A stretch of DNA of 64,000 nucleotides from an uncultured Collinsella sp. (GTDB lineage Bacteria > Actinomycetota > Coriobacteriia > Coriobacteriales > Coriobacteriaceae), in assembly GCA_902491565.1 (NCBI GenBank), contig CABUIE010000013.1:1-64000 (forward strand). Reading direction: 5' to 3'. Below, one piece after another: positions 41,893 through 50,256 of the stretch (within the stretch, counting starts at the first letter, position 1; the number at the start of each line of letters is the position of its first letter). The position numbers and the translations under genes are program-made. A model generated the notes under the pieces. That model made no database searches and was not told the DNA's origin. It worked only from the letters and a program-made list of their open reading frames with translations.

Positions 41893-41945
41893 AAAGGAGT
41901 GTCCCCACCTGCCGGCACAATAGGAACGTCCCCAAGTGCCGGCAC
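41893..41945. repeat. GGAGTGTCCCC/GCCGGCAC intergenic repeat, locus B
   Basis: Contains CAAAGGAGTGTCCCCA, TGCCGGCACA, GGAACGTCCCC and AAGTGCCGGCAC. GCCGGCAC at 41911 and GTGCCGGC at 41936 are inverted. The same words in the same order are found at 54669-54720. Confidence 0.8.
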
Positions 41946-41946
41946 G

Positions 41947-41990
41947 AAAAAGACAGCGCTGCGGGAAACGATCCGCAGCGCTGTCTTTCT
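41947..41990. terminator. bidirectional terminator between peptidase and proB
   Basis: AAAAAGACAGCGCTGCGG and CCGCAGCGCTGTCTTTCTTT pair over 15 bp around a GAAACGAT loop, with T-rich tails both ways. The proB stop follows at once (41991). Confidence 0.93.
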
Positions 41991-43118
41991 TTATGCAAAT
42001 ACAATCAAGTTGTCTCGATGGATCGCGGGCTTCTCGGCCAGGTCTGCCAGCAGGCGGTTGCTGGCAATCTGGTCTTGGCGGCGACCGGCAGCAAGTTCCA
42101 GCACGTCCGAATCGGCCTCGGCGATACCGCGGGCGACGACCATACCGCTCGGATCGCACACATCGAGCACATCGCCCTCGGCAAACTGGCCATCGACCTG
42201 GCGAATACCCACCGCGAGCAAGGACGAGCCACGGCTGACCAGAGCCTTCGCGGCACCGTCGTCAACCGTCACCGAACCATGCGCCTTGTCGCCTAGCGCG
42301 ATCCACAGCTTGCGGGGCGCAATGTCCAGGCGCTCCGCCGGCGGATCGAACAGGGTTCCCACGCTCTCGCCACGGGCCAAGCGCACGAGCGCATCGGGCT
42401 CCTCGCCCGAGCAAATCACGCTCTGAATGCCGGCCGTCATCAAAATGCGGCTCGCGCGGATCTTGGTGATCATGCCGCCGGTGCCCACCGACGTTGAAGA
42501 ATCGCCCGCCGAGGCGATAATCTTGGCATCGATCTTATGCACGACCGGGACAAACTCGGCCGTCGGGTCCTCATGCGGATTGGCGGTGTAGAGGCCGTCA
42601 ATGTCCGAAAGCGTCACGCACAGATCGGCAGAAACCAGGCAGCTCACGAGCGCAGCCAGCGTGTCGTTGTCGCCGAACTTGATCTCGTCGACGGTAACGG
42701 TGTCGTTTTCGTTGACGACCGGCACCACGCCCAGCTCCACCAGGCGCAGCAGGGCGTCGCGCGCGTGCAGGTAGGACGTACGGCGCGCCGTGTCGTGGCG
42801 TGTGAGCAGCACGAGCGAGGTGAGTAGGTCACGCGCATGGAACTCCTCGTCGTAGGCCGACGAGATGATGCACTGGCCGGCCGAAGCGCATGCCTGCAGG
42901 CTCGGCAGATCGCCAACCGGTTTGCGGTCGAAGCCCAGCACGGGATAGCCACAAGCAATGGCGCCGGAGCTCACCACGACCAAGCGCCAGCCGAGCTTGC
43001 GCAGGGCCGCGGCCTGATCGGCCAGGTCACCGATAAACGCACGGTTGACCTTACCGTCGGCACCCACCACCGTGGACGAGCCGATCTTTACCACCATCGT
43101 TTTATGAGAAGTCGTCAT
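41991..43118 (-). CDS. proB: glutamate 5-kinase
   Basis: 375 residues: amino-acid kinase domain (MVVKIGSSTVVGADG, VVSSGAIACG, VNENDTVTVDEIKFGDND, GTGGMITKIRAS) and a C-terminal PUA domain of about 85 residues (GSVTVDDGAAKALVSRGSSL). It makes the first committed intermediate of proline synthesis and is the usual feedback point. The ATG at 43118 lacks a strong ribosome site; MVVKIGSS at 43097 is a possible alternative. It follows pncB in the same direction by 80 bp. Confidence 0.95.
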   Translation of the reverse strand: MTTSHKTMVVKIGSSTVVGADGKVNRAFIGDLADQAAALRKLGWRLVVVSSGAIACGYPVLGFDRKPVGDLPSLQACASAGQCIISSAYDEEFHARDLLTSLVLLTRHDTARRTSYLHARDALLRLVELGVVPVVNENDTVTVDEIKFGDNDTLAALVSCLVSADLCVTLSDIDGLYTANPHEDPTAEFVPVVHKIDAKIIASAGDSSTSVGTGGMITKIRASRILMTAGIQSVICSGEEPDALVRLARGESVGTLFDPPAERLDIAPRKLWIALGDKAHGSVTVDDGAAKALVSRGSSLLAVGIRQVDGQFAEGDVLDVCDPSGMVVARGIAEADSDVLELAAGRRQDQIASNRLLADLAEKPAIHRDNLIVFA

Positions 43119-43198
43119 ACGTCAAACCAATCGAATGTTGAGCGAGCGGGCGAACGGGTGAGCGAGAATATGATCCGTTTTCCTCCATCCCCTTCGGA

Positions 43199-44704
43199 TC
43201 ATTTTGCCCAGGGGAAGGCCGAAGCCGCGGCCATGTTCTTGCGCACGAGTTCGTCGCGCACCTGGGCCAAGCCCTGTTCCATGCCCACCACGTAGGTCTG
43301 CGGATACAGGAAGCGCTTGAAAGCCGCGTCCAGATGATCGATTGCCCAAGCACAGCGCTCGCGTGCGTCCTCGATGCTCTCGCGCGGGGCTACCGCACTG
43401 CCATCGCGTACGATCGGCACCAGCAGCTCGCGATACTCAAGCTCGGACACATCGGTCACCAGGGCGGCATCGTTCACGGCCACAAGGGTATTGCCGCGCG
43501 CGGCGCCCTCCCCCGCCAGATGATCCTCGTCATAGATCATGTCGCAGACCGGGCCGCCAAAGCCATCGTAATAACGGCGCACGCGCTGCACGCCGGGAAT
43601 CGTGCGCTTGTAGGGCTGCTCGGAGAGCTTCACCACCGGCGTCCACGGGTCCGTCTCGCTCGCGCGGCGGGCCGAAAGCTTGTACACGCCGCCCAGCGCT
43701 GGCTGATCGTAGCAGGTCGCGAGCTTGGTGCCAACGCCAAAGCTATCGATGGGCGCGCCCTGGTCGAGCAGCGACTGGATCGTGTACTCGTCCAGGTCGT
43801 TGGAGACCGAAATCCCCACATAGGGCAGGCCCTCGGCGTCAAAACGGCCGCGGACATACTTGGACAACTTAGCCAGGTCGCCTGAGTCAATGCGAATAGC
43901 CGACAGGCGCTCGCCCGCCGCCTCCATCTCCTTGGCAACCGTAATGGCATGCTCGCAGCCCTCGCGCACGTCGTAGGTGTCAATGAGCAGCGTACAGTTC
44001 TTGGGGCTCGACTTGGCAAACGCACGGAAGGCCTCAAGCTCGGAATCGAAGCTCATCACCCAGCTGTGCGCGTGTGTGCCAAAGACGGGGATGCCGTAGC
44101 GGCGCCCGGCAAGCACGTTAGACGTGGACGAGCAGCCGGCCACGTAGCTCGCGCGCGCAACAGCCAGGCCGCCATCGGGACCCTGGGCGCGACGCAGGCC
44201 AAACTCGGCGACGGGGCGACCATCGGCGGCCAGCACCACGCGCGCCGTCTTGGTGGCGACGAGCGTCTGGAAGCCGACGATGTTGAGCAGCGCGGTCTCG
44301 AGCAGCTGGCACTCCAGCGACGGGCCGGTGACGCGCACCATGGGCTCGCGCGGAAACACGAGCTCGCCCTCGGGCACGGCGTCAATGTTCACGTGCGCAC
44401 GGAAGTTGCGCAGGTAGTCGAGGAATGCAGGCTTGAACATCGCGCCGCCGGCCGGAGCCTGGAGCGAGGCGAGGTAGTCGATGTCCTCGGGCGTAAAGCG
44501 CAGGTTCTCGACAAGCTCGGGCAGCTCGGCGGTGCCGCACATGACGGCATACGCGCTGCCAAAGGGATGGTCACGGTAAAACGCCGTAAAACAACCCTGC
44601 TCATTGGCCTTACCGCTCTCCCACAGGCCCTGGGCCATAGTGAGTTCGTACAGATCGGTGAGCATTGCGATGTCGGTGGGATGCGAGATGTCGGTCAAAG
44701 CCAT
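43199..44704 (-). CDS. pncB: nicotinate phosphoribosyltransferase
   Basis: 501 residues. It converts nicotinate and PRPP to nicotinate mononucleotide in the Preiss-Handler salvage route. LTDLYELTMAQGLWESG starts the protein; VFGTHAHSWVMSFDSE contains the phosphorylated-type histidine, and IRIDSGDLAKLS, VSNDLDEYTI and DSFGVGTKLATCYDQPAL are the PRPP and substrate-binding blocks. The ATG at 44704 with GAAAGG upstream is preferred to a longer frame that runs into the neighbouring gene. NAD salvage here complements a possible aspartate-oxidase-like enzyme at 24728, though that is speculative. Confidence 0.93.
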   Translation of the reverse strand: MALTDISHPTDIAMLTDLYELTMAQGLWESGKANEQGCFTAFYRDHPFGSAYAVMCGTAELPELVENLRFTPEDIDYLASLQAPAGGAMFKPAFLDYLRNFRAHVNIDAVPEGELVFPREPMVRVTGPSLECQLLETALLNIVGFQTLVATKTARVVLAADGRPVAEFGLRRAQGPDGGLAVARASYVAGCSSTSNVLAGRRYGIPVFGTHAHSWVMSFDSELEAFRAFAKSSPKNCTLLIDTYDVREGCEHAITVAKEMEAAGERLSAIRIDSGDLAKLSKYVRGRFDAEGLPYVGISVSNDLDEYTIQSLLDQGAPIDSFGVGTKLATCYDQPALGGVYKLSARRASETDPWTPVVKLSEQPYKRTIPGVQRVRRYYDGFGGPVCDMIYDEDHLAGEGAARGNTLVAVNDAALVTDVSELEYRELLVPIVRDGSAVAPRESIEDARERCAWAIDHLDAAFKRFLYPQTYVVGMEQGLAQVRDELVRKNMAAASAFPWAK

Positions 44705-44786
44705 GGGGCGACCTTTCGGATGTGTTGTGCGGAGGTTAAGGGTTGGGCGAGGCGGACGTGCGGGCATGGAGCCCGGCGCGAACAGG

Positions 44787-45251
44787 CTAGTGCAGGCCCA
44801 TGCTGCCCGTGATCGTGTAAACCATAAAGACGATAAACGCGATGAGGGCGAGCACGATGATGATTTTTTGAGCCGGAGCCATGCCGGGGATCTCGCCCTC
44901 GGCCGTAGGCTCCTTGGAGGTGACCATGCGCTGGGCAAAGGTCATCTCGTCACGGCTCGGTTTGGGCTCGACGGGCTTGGGGTGAGTGGCTCTTTTGGGC
45001 TGAGGTTTGGGTGCGGTGGACGCGGGCTTCGCGGCGGCGGGCTTGGGCGCAGGCGCGGGCTTGGGCGCGGGCGCGGGCGCAACCTTCGCAGCGGCCTCCT
45101 CGGCCTTCTCGCGCTCGGCACGCAGGGCGGCCAGCTCCTCACGCTCGCGGCGCGCCTCTTCCTGGGCCTCGCGACGAGCCTTCTCGGCGCGGAGCTCTTC
45201 CAACTCGGCGCGCTCCTCGGCAGACAGTGGTTGGGACTCAAGCTCGGCCAT
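44787..45251 (-). CDS. coiled-coil, tail-anchored small membrane protein
   Basis: 154 residues. Residues about 8-60 are a charged coiled coil (AEERAELEELRAEKARREAQ and on), residues 60-105 are Ala/Pro/Lys-rich, and the C-terminus has one transmembrane helix (KIIIVLALIAFIVFMVYTI) followed by a short tail. No domain is recognised. It may be a membrane-tethered structural or division-associated protein; this is only a guess. Weak ribosome site AAAGGG. Lies just past the tRNA-Ala terminator and reads the same way. Confidence 0.75.
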   Translation of the reverse strand: MAELESQPLSAEERAELEELRAEKARREAQEEARREREELAALRAEREKAEEAAAKVAPAPAPKPAPAPKPAAAKPASTAPKPQPKRATHPKPVEPKPSRDEMTFAQRMVTSKEPTAEGEIPGMAPAQKIIIVLALIAFIVFMVYTITGSMGLH

Positions 45252-45264
45252 GGTATTGCCCTTT

Positions 45265-45302
45265 CTTTTTAAAAAAAGCCGCCGACACAATGTCAGCGGC
45301 TT
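45265..45302 (-). terminator. terminator of tRNA-Ala
   Basis: Read leftward, AAGCCGCTGACA and TGTCGGCGGCTT pair perfectly (one G-T) around TTG and are followed by TTTTTAAAAAG. Confidence 0.92.
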
Positions 45303-45316
45303 ATCAAATCCAAGGG

Positions 45317-45389
45317 TGGAGACGAAGGGAGTCGAACCCTCGGCCTCTGCCATGCGACGGCAGCGCTCTCCCAACTGAGCTACGTCCCC
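45317..45389 (-). tRNA. tRNA-Ala (CGC)
   Basis: Minus-strand cloverleaf: acceptor GGGGACG/CGTCTCC, D-arm GCTC/GAGC, anticodon stem CTGCC/GGCAG with loop GTCGCAT giving CGC, T-loop TTCGACT. CCA is not fully encoded. Confidence 0.96.
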
Positions 45390-45442
45390 AGGACAAGTTG
45401 ATATTTTACCTACGGCTCGCCAACTGTCAACGCCCAATACCC

Positions 45443-45640
45443 AGTCTTTTTGGGACGGGGCTGTTTTGGCTACTTTTCGAATGCCGGCTCGACCCCACCG
45501 GGAGTAGTCTTTTTGGGACGGGGCTATTTTAGCTGCCCCGACAGGCAACGCGAACGATTTGGCCGAACAGCGGCAGGGGTAGCTAAAATAGCCCCGTCCC
45601 AAAAAGACTACTCAAAGAGCCCCGTCTCAAATTAGCTAGT
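45443..45640. repeat. TTTTTGGGACGGGGCT repeat cluster with perfect 32-bp inverted pair
   Basis: The arms at 45503-45534 and 45581-45612 are perfect 32-bp inverted copies (AGTAGTCTTTTTGGGACGGG and on to TTTAGCT) around a 46-bp spacer. A further direct copy of the left arm lies at 45443-45473 with two or three changes, and a degraded inverted copy at 45616-45640. Four related units therefore fill the gap between tRNA-Ala and the PflX-like gene. The long stem ends in T-runs and could terminate transcription from both sides. Confidence 0.9.
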
Positions 45641-46576
45641 TTGGGCACTAGTAAGAACGCCGGTGGTGTCGAACGCCGGGGTAAAGCTCTCGTCTACTGC
45701 GCCGCCTTCTTGCCAGAACATCGTCGTAAAGCCCAAGTCGTCGGCATGGTCGAGCACCTGCTCGTACTCCTCGCGCGTCACGGCACGTGCCAACTCGCCG
45801 CCCTGCTCGCGCATGAGCGCATTGGGCGTGTACTGGTTCATGACCGAAATCGGCACGTCACCCACCGTCTGCCACACCAGGTCCAGCACGCGGCACGAAT
45901 CGTCCGCATGACCCGGCAGCACCAGGTGACGCACGATGATGCCGCGCTTCATGAGCCCGTCCTCGTCCACCAGCTCTCCCCCGCGGCGCTTAATCTCGCG
46001 CGCCATCTGAGCCAGGCCAGACACGGCTACACGCGGGTAATCCTGAATATGAGAGAGCGACTGCGCAAGCCTCGCATCGGCATATTTAAAATCGGTAAGC
46101 CACACATCGACTAGATCGCCGAGCGCAGCCACGGCACTCGCCCGCTCATAGCCGCTCGTGTTGTAGACGATCGGGATGTCCAGCCCGCGCGCCCGTGCCG
46201 CGGCAATAGCGGTCGGCAGCAGGTGCGCGTAGTGTGTCGCCGTCACCAGGTTGATGTTGTTGGCACCCTGGTCCTGCAGCTCCAGCATAATCTCGACCAA
46301 ACGCTGGGGCGTAATCTCAAGACCGAAATTGCCCGTCGAAATCTCGTGGTTTTGGCAGTAGACGCATTTGAGCGAACAGCCGCTAAAGAAAATCGTGCCC
46401 GAGCCGGCCTCACCCGAGATGGGCGGCTCCTCCCACATATGAAGCGCCGCGCGGGCCACCTTGAGCGTGTCGTCGGCGCCGCACACGCCACGCGCGCCCT
46501 CGTCGCGTGCCGCGCCGCAACGGCGTGGACACAAATGGCAGGCGGGCGAAAAAAGTTCGGTCAACGACGTCGGCAT
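45632..46576 (-). CDS. PflX-like radical SAM protein
   Basis: 314 residues of the COG1313/PflX group, relatives of pyruvate formate-lyase activating enzyme. The cluster motif C-x3-C-x2-C is in FFSGCSLKCVYCQNHEIS. An N-terminal second cysteine cluster (ACHLCPRRCGAARDEGARG) is typical of this subgroup. It is expected to bind [4Fe-4S] and SAM; the physiological target is unknown. The ATG at 46576 has GGAG nine bases before it; a TTG five codons upstream is possible. Its 3' end overlaps the repeat cluster. Confidence 0.9.
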   Translation of the reverse strand: MPTSLTELFSPACHLCPRRCGAARDEGARGVCGADDTLKVARAALHMWEEPPISGEAGSGTIFFSGCSLKCVYCQNHEISTGNFGLEITPQRLVEIMLELQDQGANNINLVTATHYAHLLPTAIAAARARGLDIPIVYNTSGYERASAVAALGDLVDVWLTDFKYADARLAQSLSHIQDYPRVAVSGLAQMAREIKRRGGELVDEDGLMKRGIIVRHLVLPGHADDSCRVLDLVWQTVGDVPISVMNQYTPNALMREQGGELARAVTREEYEQVLDHADDLGFTTMFWQEGGAVDESFTPAFDTTGVLTSAQTS

Positions 46577-46691
46577 AAAAACATGCTCCAAAACAACGAA
46601 TCAGCAGCTCAAACGTAAAGGCCCGGACCGCACAGACGGCTCCAAGCCCAAGGCGCCGTAATCGTCCGACACGAATTTTGTAATGTCAAGA

Positions 46692-46720
46692 CTGGAATCA
46701 ACAAAGTGCCGCTTTATGAT
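46692..46720 (+). promoter_or_regulatory. promoter of small RNA gene
   Basis: CTGGAA, a 17-bp spacer and a good TATGAT -10 box, about 7 bp before the presumed 5' end of the RNA. Confidence 0.5.
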
Positions 46721-46726
46721 GTAGGT

Positions 46727-46871
46727 ATTCCGCCCCCCGCGGAGCAACTGGGTGAACCGTCGCGTTTATTTAGGGAGCCCACACAGTCGTACTTAGTACA
46801 GGTATCCTTCGTTGTTAAGGACGCTGGAACAGTCGATGAGGGCACCCACCTGTTTTAGGTGGGTTCATTTT
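46727..46871 (+). ncRNA. structured small RNA, possibly 6S-like
   Basis: About 145 nt between a promoter at 46692-46720 and a terminator (ACCCACCT, GTTTT loop, AGGTGGGT, then TCATTTTC). No frame is coding. The ends can pair (TAGGT near 46722 with ACCTG near 46848; ACTG near 46749 with CAGT near 46831), leaving a rod with a large internal bubble, and the 3' segment GGGCACCCACCTG can alternatively form the terminator. Size, lone position and rod shape suggest 6S RNA, but I could not check against a covariance model and it is shorter than typical. An RNA gene is likely; its identity is open. Confidence 0.5.
46844..46871 (+). terminator. intrinsic terminator of the small RNA
   Basis: ACCCACCT and AGGTGGGT form an 8-bp perfect stem with a GTTTT loop, followed by TCATTTTC. 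Confidence 0.85.
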
Positions 46872-47111
46872 CGTAACGTGGGGGGTGGTTTTCTTTTGCC
46901 GATTTTGCCAATAATTGCCATCGCAGATCCCGTATGACACCCAACGGCACTCGGCAGAACCCCCGCCAACATCCCAATATCTGGTAAGCGCGTGATAATC
47001 GCACGGCGCAAACCCCCGCACCCCCTCGGTCGAGTATCATGGGTCAGCTATGCCCTTTTGCGCGTAGCGTCCTTTGACCTTTTCCTTCGACGCTTGGCGG
47101 TTTATCGATTC

Positions 47112-48311
47112 ATGGCTTCCTCCACGAGCTTCATACCGTACCTTTGCGTGGCGGTCGCGGCTTTTATCACGACCTTCCTTGCGGTGCCCCTGGTCAAGCG
47201 CCTGGCAATCAAGCTCGACGCCGTCGACTATCCTTCCAAGCGCCGCATCAACACTAAACCCATCCCGCGCATGGGCGGCACGGCGGTCTTTTTGGGCCTC
47301 GTCGTCGCCTGCATTGTGCAGATCCTAGGCACCTGGTACCTGGGCTGGCCGCCCGTTTTGGTGCCTCATCCCCTCTTGCACATCAGCTATCCCATACTGG
47401 CGCTTTCTTTTACCGTCATCTTTGCGACCGGCGCAATCGACGACGTCTACCAGCTCAAGCCCAAGCAAAAACTGGCCGGCCAGGTGCTCGCCGCGCTCAT
47501 CGCCTGCATCGGCGGCCTGCGCATCGGCGTCATCGTCAACCCGTTTGCCCCTGGCGATATCATGCTTGGCTGGCTCGCCTACCCCATCACTGTGATCTAC
47601 CTGGTGGCGTTCACCAACATCATCAACCTCATCGACGGCCTCGACGGCCTGGCCACGGGCATTTGCGGCATCGCATCGTTCACCATGTTCACGATGGCTA
47701 TGCTTTCGGGCCGTATCGACGCCGCCGCGCTCTCCATCGCGCTCTTTGGCTCGTGCGTGGCTTTTCTGCATTACAACTTCAACCCCGCGAGCATCTTCTT
47801 GGGCGACTCGGGATCGCTGCTGTTGGGCTTCGCTTTGGGCTCCATCTCGCTGCTCAACGTGAGCCGCACCGCTGCGCTCACCTCGCTCATCATCCCGCTC
47901 ATCGTGGCAGGCGTGCCCATCATCGACACGTTCAGCGCCATCGTGCGCCGCAAGCGCGCCCACATTAGCATCGGACAGGCCGACAAGGGCCACATCCACC
48001 ATCGCCTCATTCAAGAGGGATACAACCAAAAGCAGGCCGTACTGCTCATCTACGCCTGGTGCATTATGCTTTCGGCCGGCGCCGCCGCCATCAATCAGGT
48101 CGAGGTCCCCATGCGCGTGCTCATCTTTGTCGTGCTCGCCATTGGCTCGGCGGCCTTCGCCAAGCACCTGCACCTGTTTGAGCCCGTCTTGCGCCACCAT
48201 TACAACAAGCGCACACACGAGGACGAGCTGGTAACCCCCGACGACCCCGCCTTTAAACAGGAGGAGCAGGCAGCCGAGGAGCGCAAGGAGGAGCGCCACC
48301 ACAGGCGCTAG
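47112..48311 (+). CDS. polyprenyl-phosphate glycosyl-1-phosphate transferase (WecA/TagO/MraY superfamily)
   Basis: About 399 residues with around ten transmembrane helices. Diagnostic cytoplasmic loops are KRRINTKPIPRMGGTAVFLG, the aspartate-rich NLIDGLDGLATGI, FLGDSGSLLLGF and the carbohydrate-recognition DKGHIHHRLIQEG (HIHH type of the WecA/TagO group rather than MraY). It transfers a sugar-1-phosphate, often GlcNAc-1-P, to undecaprenyl phosphate, which primes wall teichoic acid, capsule or similar polymers; this fits the glycosyltransferase block at 1.6-11 kb. The ATG at 47112 lacks a clear ribosome site and upstream in-frame starts exist, so the N-terminus is uncertain. The C-terminus has a charged tail. 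Confidence 0.9.
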   Translation: MASSTSFIPYLCVAVAAFITTFLAVPLVKRLAIKLDAVDYPSKRRINTKPIPRMGGTAVFLGLVVACIVQILGTWYLGWPPVLVPHPLLHISYPILALSFTVIFATGAIDDVYQLKPKQKLAGQVLAALIACIGGLRIGVIVNPFAPGDIMLGWLAYPITVIYLVAFTNIINLIDGLDGLATGICGIASFTMFTMAMLSGRIDAAALSIALFGSCVAFLHYNFNPASIFLGDSGSLLLGFALGSISLLNVSRTAALTSLIIPLIVAGVPIIDTFSAIVRRKRAHISIGQADKGHIHHRLIQEGYNQKQAVLLIYAWCIMLSAGAAAINQVEVPMRVLIFVVLAIGSAAFAKHLHLFEPVLRHHYNKRTHEDELVTPDDPAFKQEEQAAEERKEERHHRR

Positions 48312-48471
48312 GTTTTATTGCCAAGGAAGTGACTCTTTGCTGCTGGCCGCTCGCGACCGCGTCGCGACCGCCGCATAGCCCTCGCCCTACCGGCACCTCA
48401 CCCACTTACGCCCCACCCCTTTCAATAAACGCGTTATCATCTTGACCAATACGCATACGTTAGGAGCAATC

Positions 48472-49521
48472 ATGCCAAACGAGAACAGCTACGAAGTCGC
48501 GCTGCAAAAGAGCAACGCTATTCGCGAGGGCTTGGCAAAGACGCCCGAGAAGTTCACCATGCTCACCGGCGACCGCCCGACCGGACGCTTGCACCTGGGT
48601 CACTACTTTGGCACCCTCAAGGGCCGCGTTGAGCTGCAGAACATGGGCGCCAAGACCAACGTGCTCATCGCCGACTACCAGGTCATCACCGACCGCGACA
48701 CCACCGAGCATATCCAGGACAACGTGTACAACATGGTCATGGACTACCTTGCCTGCGGTATCGACCCCGACAAGACCATGATCTACGCACACTCCGCCGT
48801 GCCCGCCGCAAACCAGCTCATGCTGCCGTTCCTGTCGCTGGTGTCCGAGGCCGAGTTGGCGCGCAACCCCACGGTCAAGGCCGAGATGGAGGCCTCGGGC
48901 CACGAGCTCACCGGCCTTCTACTCACCTACCCGGTGCACCAGGCCTGCGACATTCTGTTCTGCAAGGGCAACGTGGTGCCGGTCGGTCGCGACCAGCTGC
49001 CGCACATCGAGCTCACCCGCACCATCGCACGCCGCTTTAACAACCGCTATGGCAAGGTATTTCCCGAGGTCGAAGCGCTGCTGTCCGAGACCCCGCTGCT
49101 GCCCGGCCTTGACGGTCGCAAGATGAGCAAGAGCTACGGCAACGCCATCAACATTTCGATGACCGCCGAGGAGACGGCCAAGCGCATCAAGAAGAGCCAG
49201 ACCGACTCCGAGCGCATGATCACGTTTGATCCCGAGAATCGCCCCGGTGTGTCCGGCCTGCTTTCGACCGCTGCCATCTGCACTGGTCGTTCCGAGGTCG
49301 AGATTGCCGAGGAGATTGGCATGGGCGGCTCTGGCCAGCTCAAGAAGTACGTGACCGAGGCCGTCAACGAGTACTTCGCCCCGATCCGTGAACGTCGTCA
49401 GCGCTACGAGAACGATCTGGATTACGTCAAGGACGTGCTGCACGAGGGCAATCGCCGTGCCAACGAGATCGCCGAGCAGACCCTGGCAGAGGTTCAGGAC
49501 GCCATGGGCATGGTGTACTAG
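48472..49521 (+). CDS. trpS: tryptophanyl-tRNA synthetase
   Basis: 349 residues, class I synthetase. The HIGH-equivalent is GRLHLGHYFGTLKGR and the KMSKS loop is DGRKMSKSYGNAI; the preceding TGDRPTGRL block is typical of TrpS. The ATG at 48472 follows TTAGGAGCAATC. A possible -10 (TTATCAT) lies about 40 bp upstream; I saw no T-box leader. Alone between the glycosyl-1-P transferase and a palindrome. Confidence 0.96.
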   Translation: MPNENSYEVALQKSNAIREGLAKTPEKFTMLTGDRPTGRLHLGHYFGTLKGRVELQNMGAKTNVLIADYQVITDRDTTEHIQDNVYNMVMDYLACGIDPDKTMIYAHSAVPAANQLMLPFLSLVSEAELARNPTVKAEMEASGHELTGLLLTYPVHQACDILFCKGNVVPVGRDQLPHIELTRTIARRFNNRYGKVFPEVEALLSETPLLPGLDGRKMSKSYGNAINISMTAEETAKRIKKSQTDSERMITFDPENRPGVSGLLSTAAICTGRSEVEIAEEIGMGGSGQLKKYVTEAVNEYFAPIRERRQRYENDLDYVKDVLHEGNRRANEIAEQTLAEVQDAMGMVY

Positions 49522-49574
49522 GCAAAGCGCTTTCGCACAACATAGACGGTGAGGCTGAATCCTCACCGAAACAG

Positions 49575-49614
49575 GAACAGGCCCGCTGGCAGTTAGTTGC
49601 CAGCGGGCCTGTTC
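49575..49614. repeat. 17-bp-arm palindrome after trpS
   Basis: GAACAGGCCCGCTGGCA and its exact complement pair around GTTAGT. It lacks a T-run, but lies 53 bp after trpS and may act as a terminator or mRNA stabiliser. The 335-bp gap to the MGMT-family gene otherwise holds only the repeat at 49800. Confidence 0.85.
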
Positions 49615-49799
49615 CCGAAGTACACCGTTGAATCGCACAGAGGGGAGGAATGCGAATCAAACTCAACAGGGCAGGCTTTTTCATCGCCTATTGCCTGCTC
49701 CGTTGCTGAAACCAATATAGTTCACCGTGGTTTACTTTCTAGCGCCAATATGCACCGCCATACCTTCTCCATAAGTTAGCTCTGGTAAACCTGCAACGG

Positions 49800-49840
49800 A
49801 AAACCACCACAAAGGGGACAGGCACCTTTGTGGTGGTTTT
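49800..49840. repeat. CCACCACAAAGG palindromic repeat, copy 3
   Basis: AAAACCACCACAAAGG and CCTTTGTGGTGGTTTT around GGACAGGCA. It lies just past the 3' end of the leftward MGMT-family gene and may terminate it. Confidence 0.92.
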
Positions 49841-49856
49841 GGCCACGGCAGAGCCG

Positions 49857-50180
49857 CTAGAGCCCTGCTGGCCAGCGACAGGCGGCCAAATCGACGTGCA
49901 TGGGATCGGTAAACGTCACGCCCTCCCCCATTAAGAGCTCACGCTGAGCATCGGGACCGCCAAAAGCAAAACCCTCGCATATGCGCCCGTCGGCAAACAC
50001 CACGCGGTGACAGGGAATCTCGCCGGGGCGCGGATTGCTATGCAGGGCATACCCTACGTACCGCGCACTTCGTGGACGACCGGCAAGCAGCGCCACCTGA
50101 CCATACGTGGCGACCATCCCCTCAGGGATCTGCTCGACTACCTCGTACACCCGCTCAAAAAAGCCCTCAGACGCCAACAT
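49857..50180 (-). CDS. MGMT/alkyltransferase-like DNA repair protein
   Basis: 107 residues, only the DNA-binding/active-site domain of O6-alkylguanine-DNA alkyltransferase. GMVATYGQVALLAGRPRSAR is the helix-turn-helix with the arginine finger, and IPCHRVVFADGRI carries the PCHRV active site with its cysteine intact. Alkyltransferase-like (ATL) proteins of this size usually replace the cysteine, so this short form with PCHR is more like YbaZ-size proteins retaining activity potential. It may repair or flag O6-alkylguanine. Confidence 0.88.
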   Translation of the reverse strand: MLASEGFFERVYEVVEQIPEGMVATYGQVALLAGRPRSARYVGYALHSNPRPGEIPCHRVVFADGRICEGFAFGGPDAQRELLMGEGVTFTDPMHVDLAACRWPAGL

Positions 50181-50205
50181 GCGCTCCTTTCAACCGAAAC
50201 CAGCA

Positions 50206-50246
50206 TAAACCACCACAAAGGTGCCTGTCCCCTTTGTGGTGGTTTT
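50206..50246. repeat. CCACCACAAAGG palindromic repeat, copy 4 (inverted)
   Basis: AAACCACCACAAAGG and CCTTTGTGGTGGTTT around TGCCTGTCC, the complement of the spacer in other copies, so this unit is in the opposite orientation. It stands at the 3' end of the degV-like gene. Confidence 0.92.
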
Positions 50247-50256
50247 GATCGGATAG

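Noticed and set aside
46727..46871. Small RNA as SRP (4.5S) RNA
   Set aside because: The conserved SRP apical loop and GGAAGGAAGCAGC-type sequence are absent.
48312..48471. Possible T-box or other amino-acid-sensing leader before trpS
   Set aside because: No T-box sequence, specifier hairpin or terminator/antiterminator pair is visible in the 160 bp.
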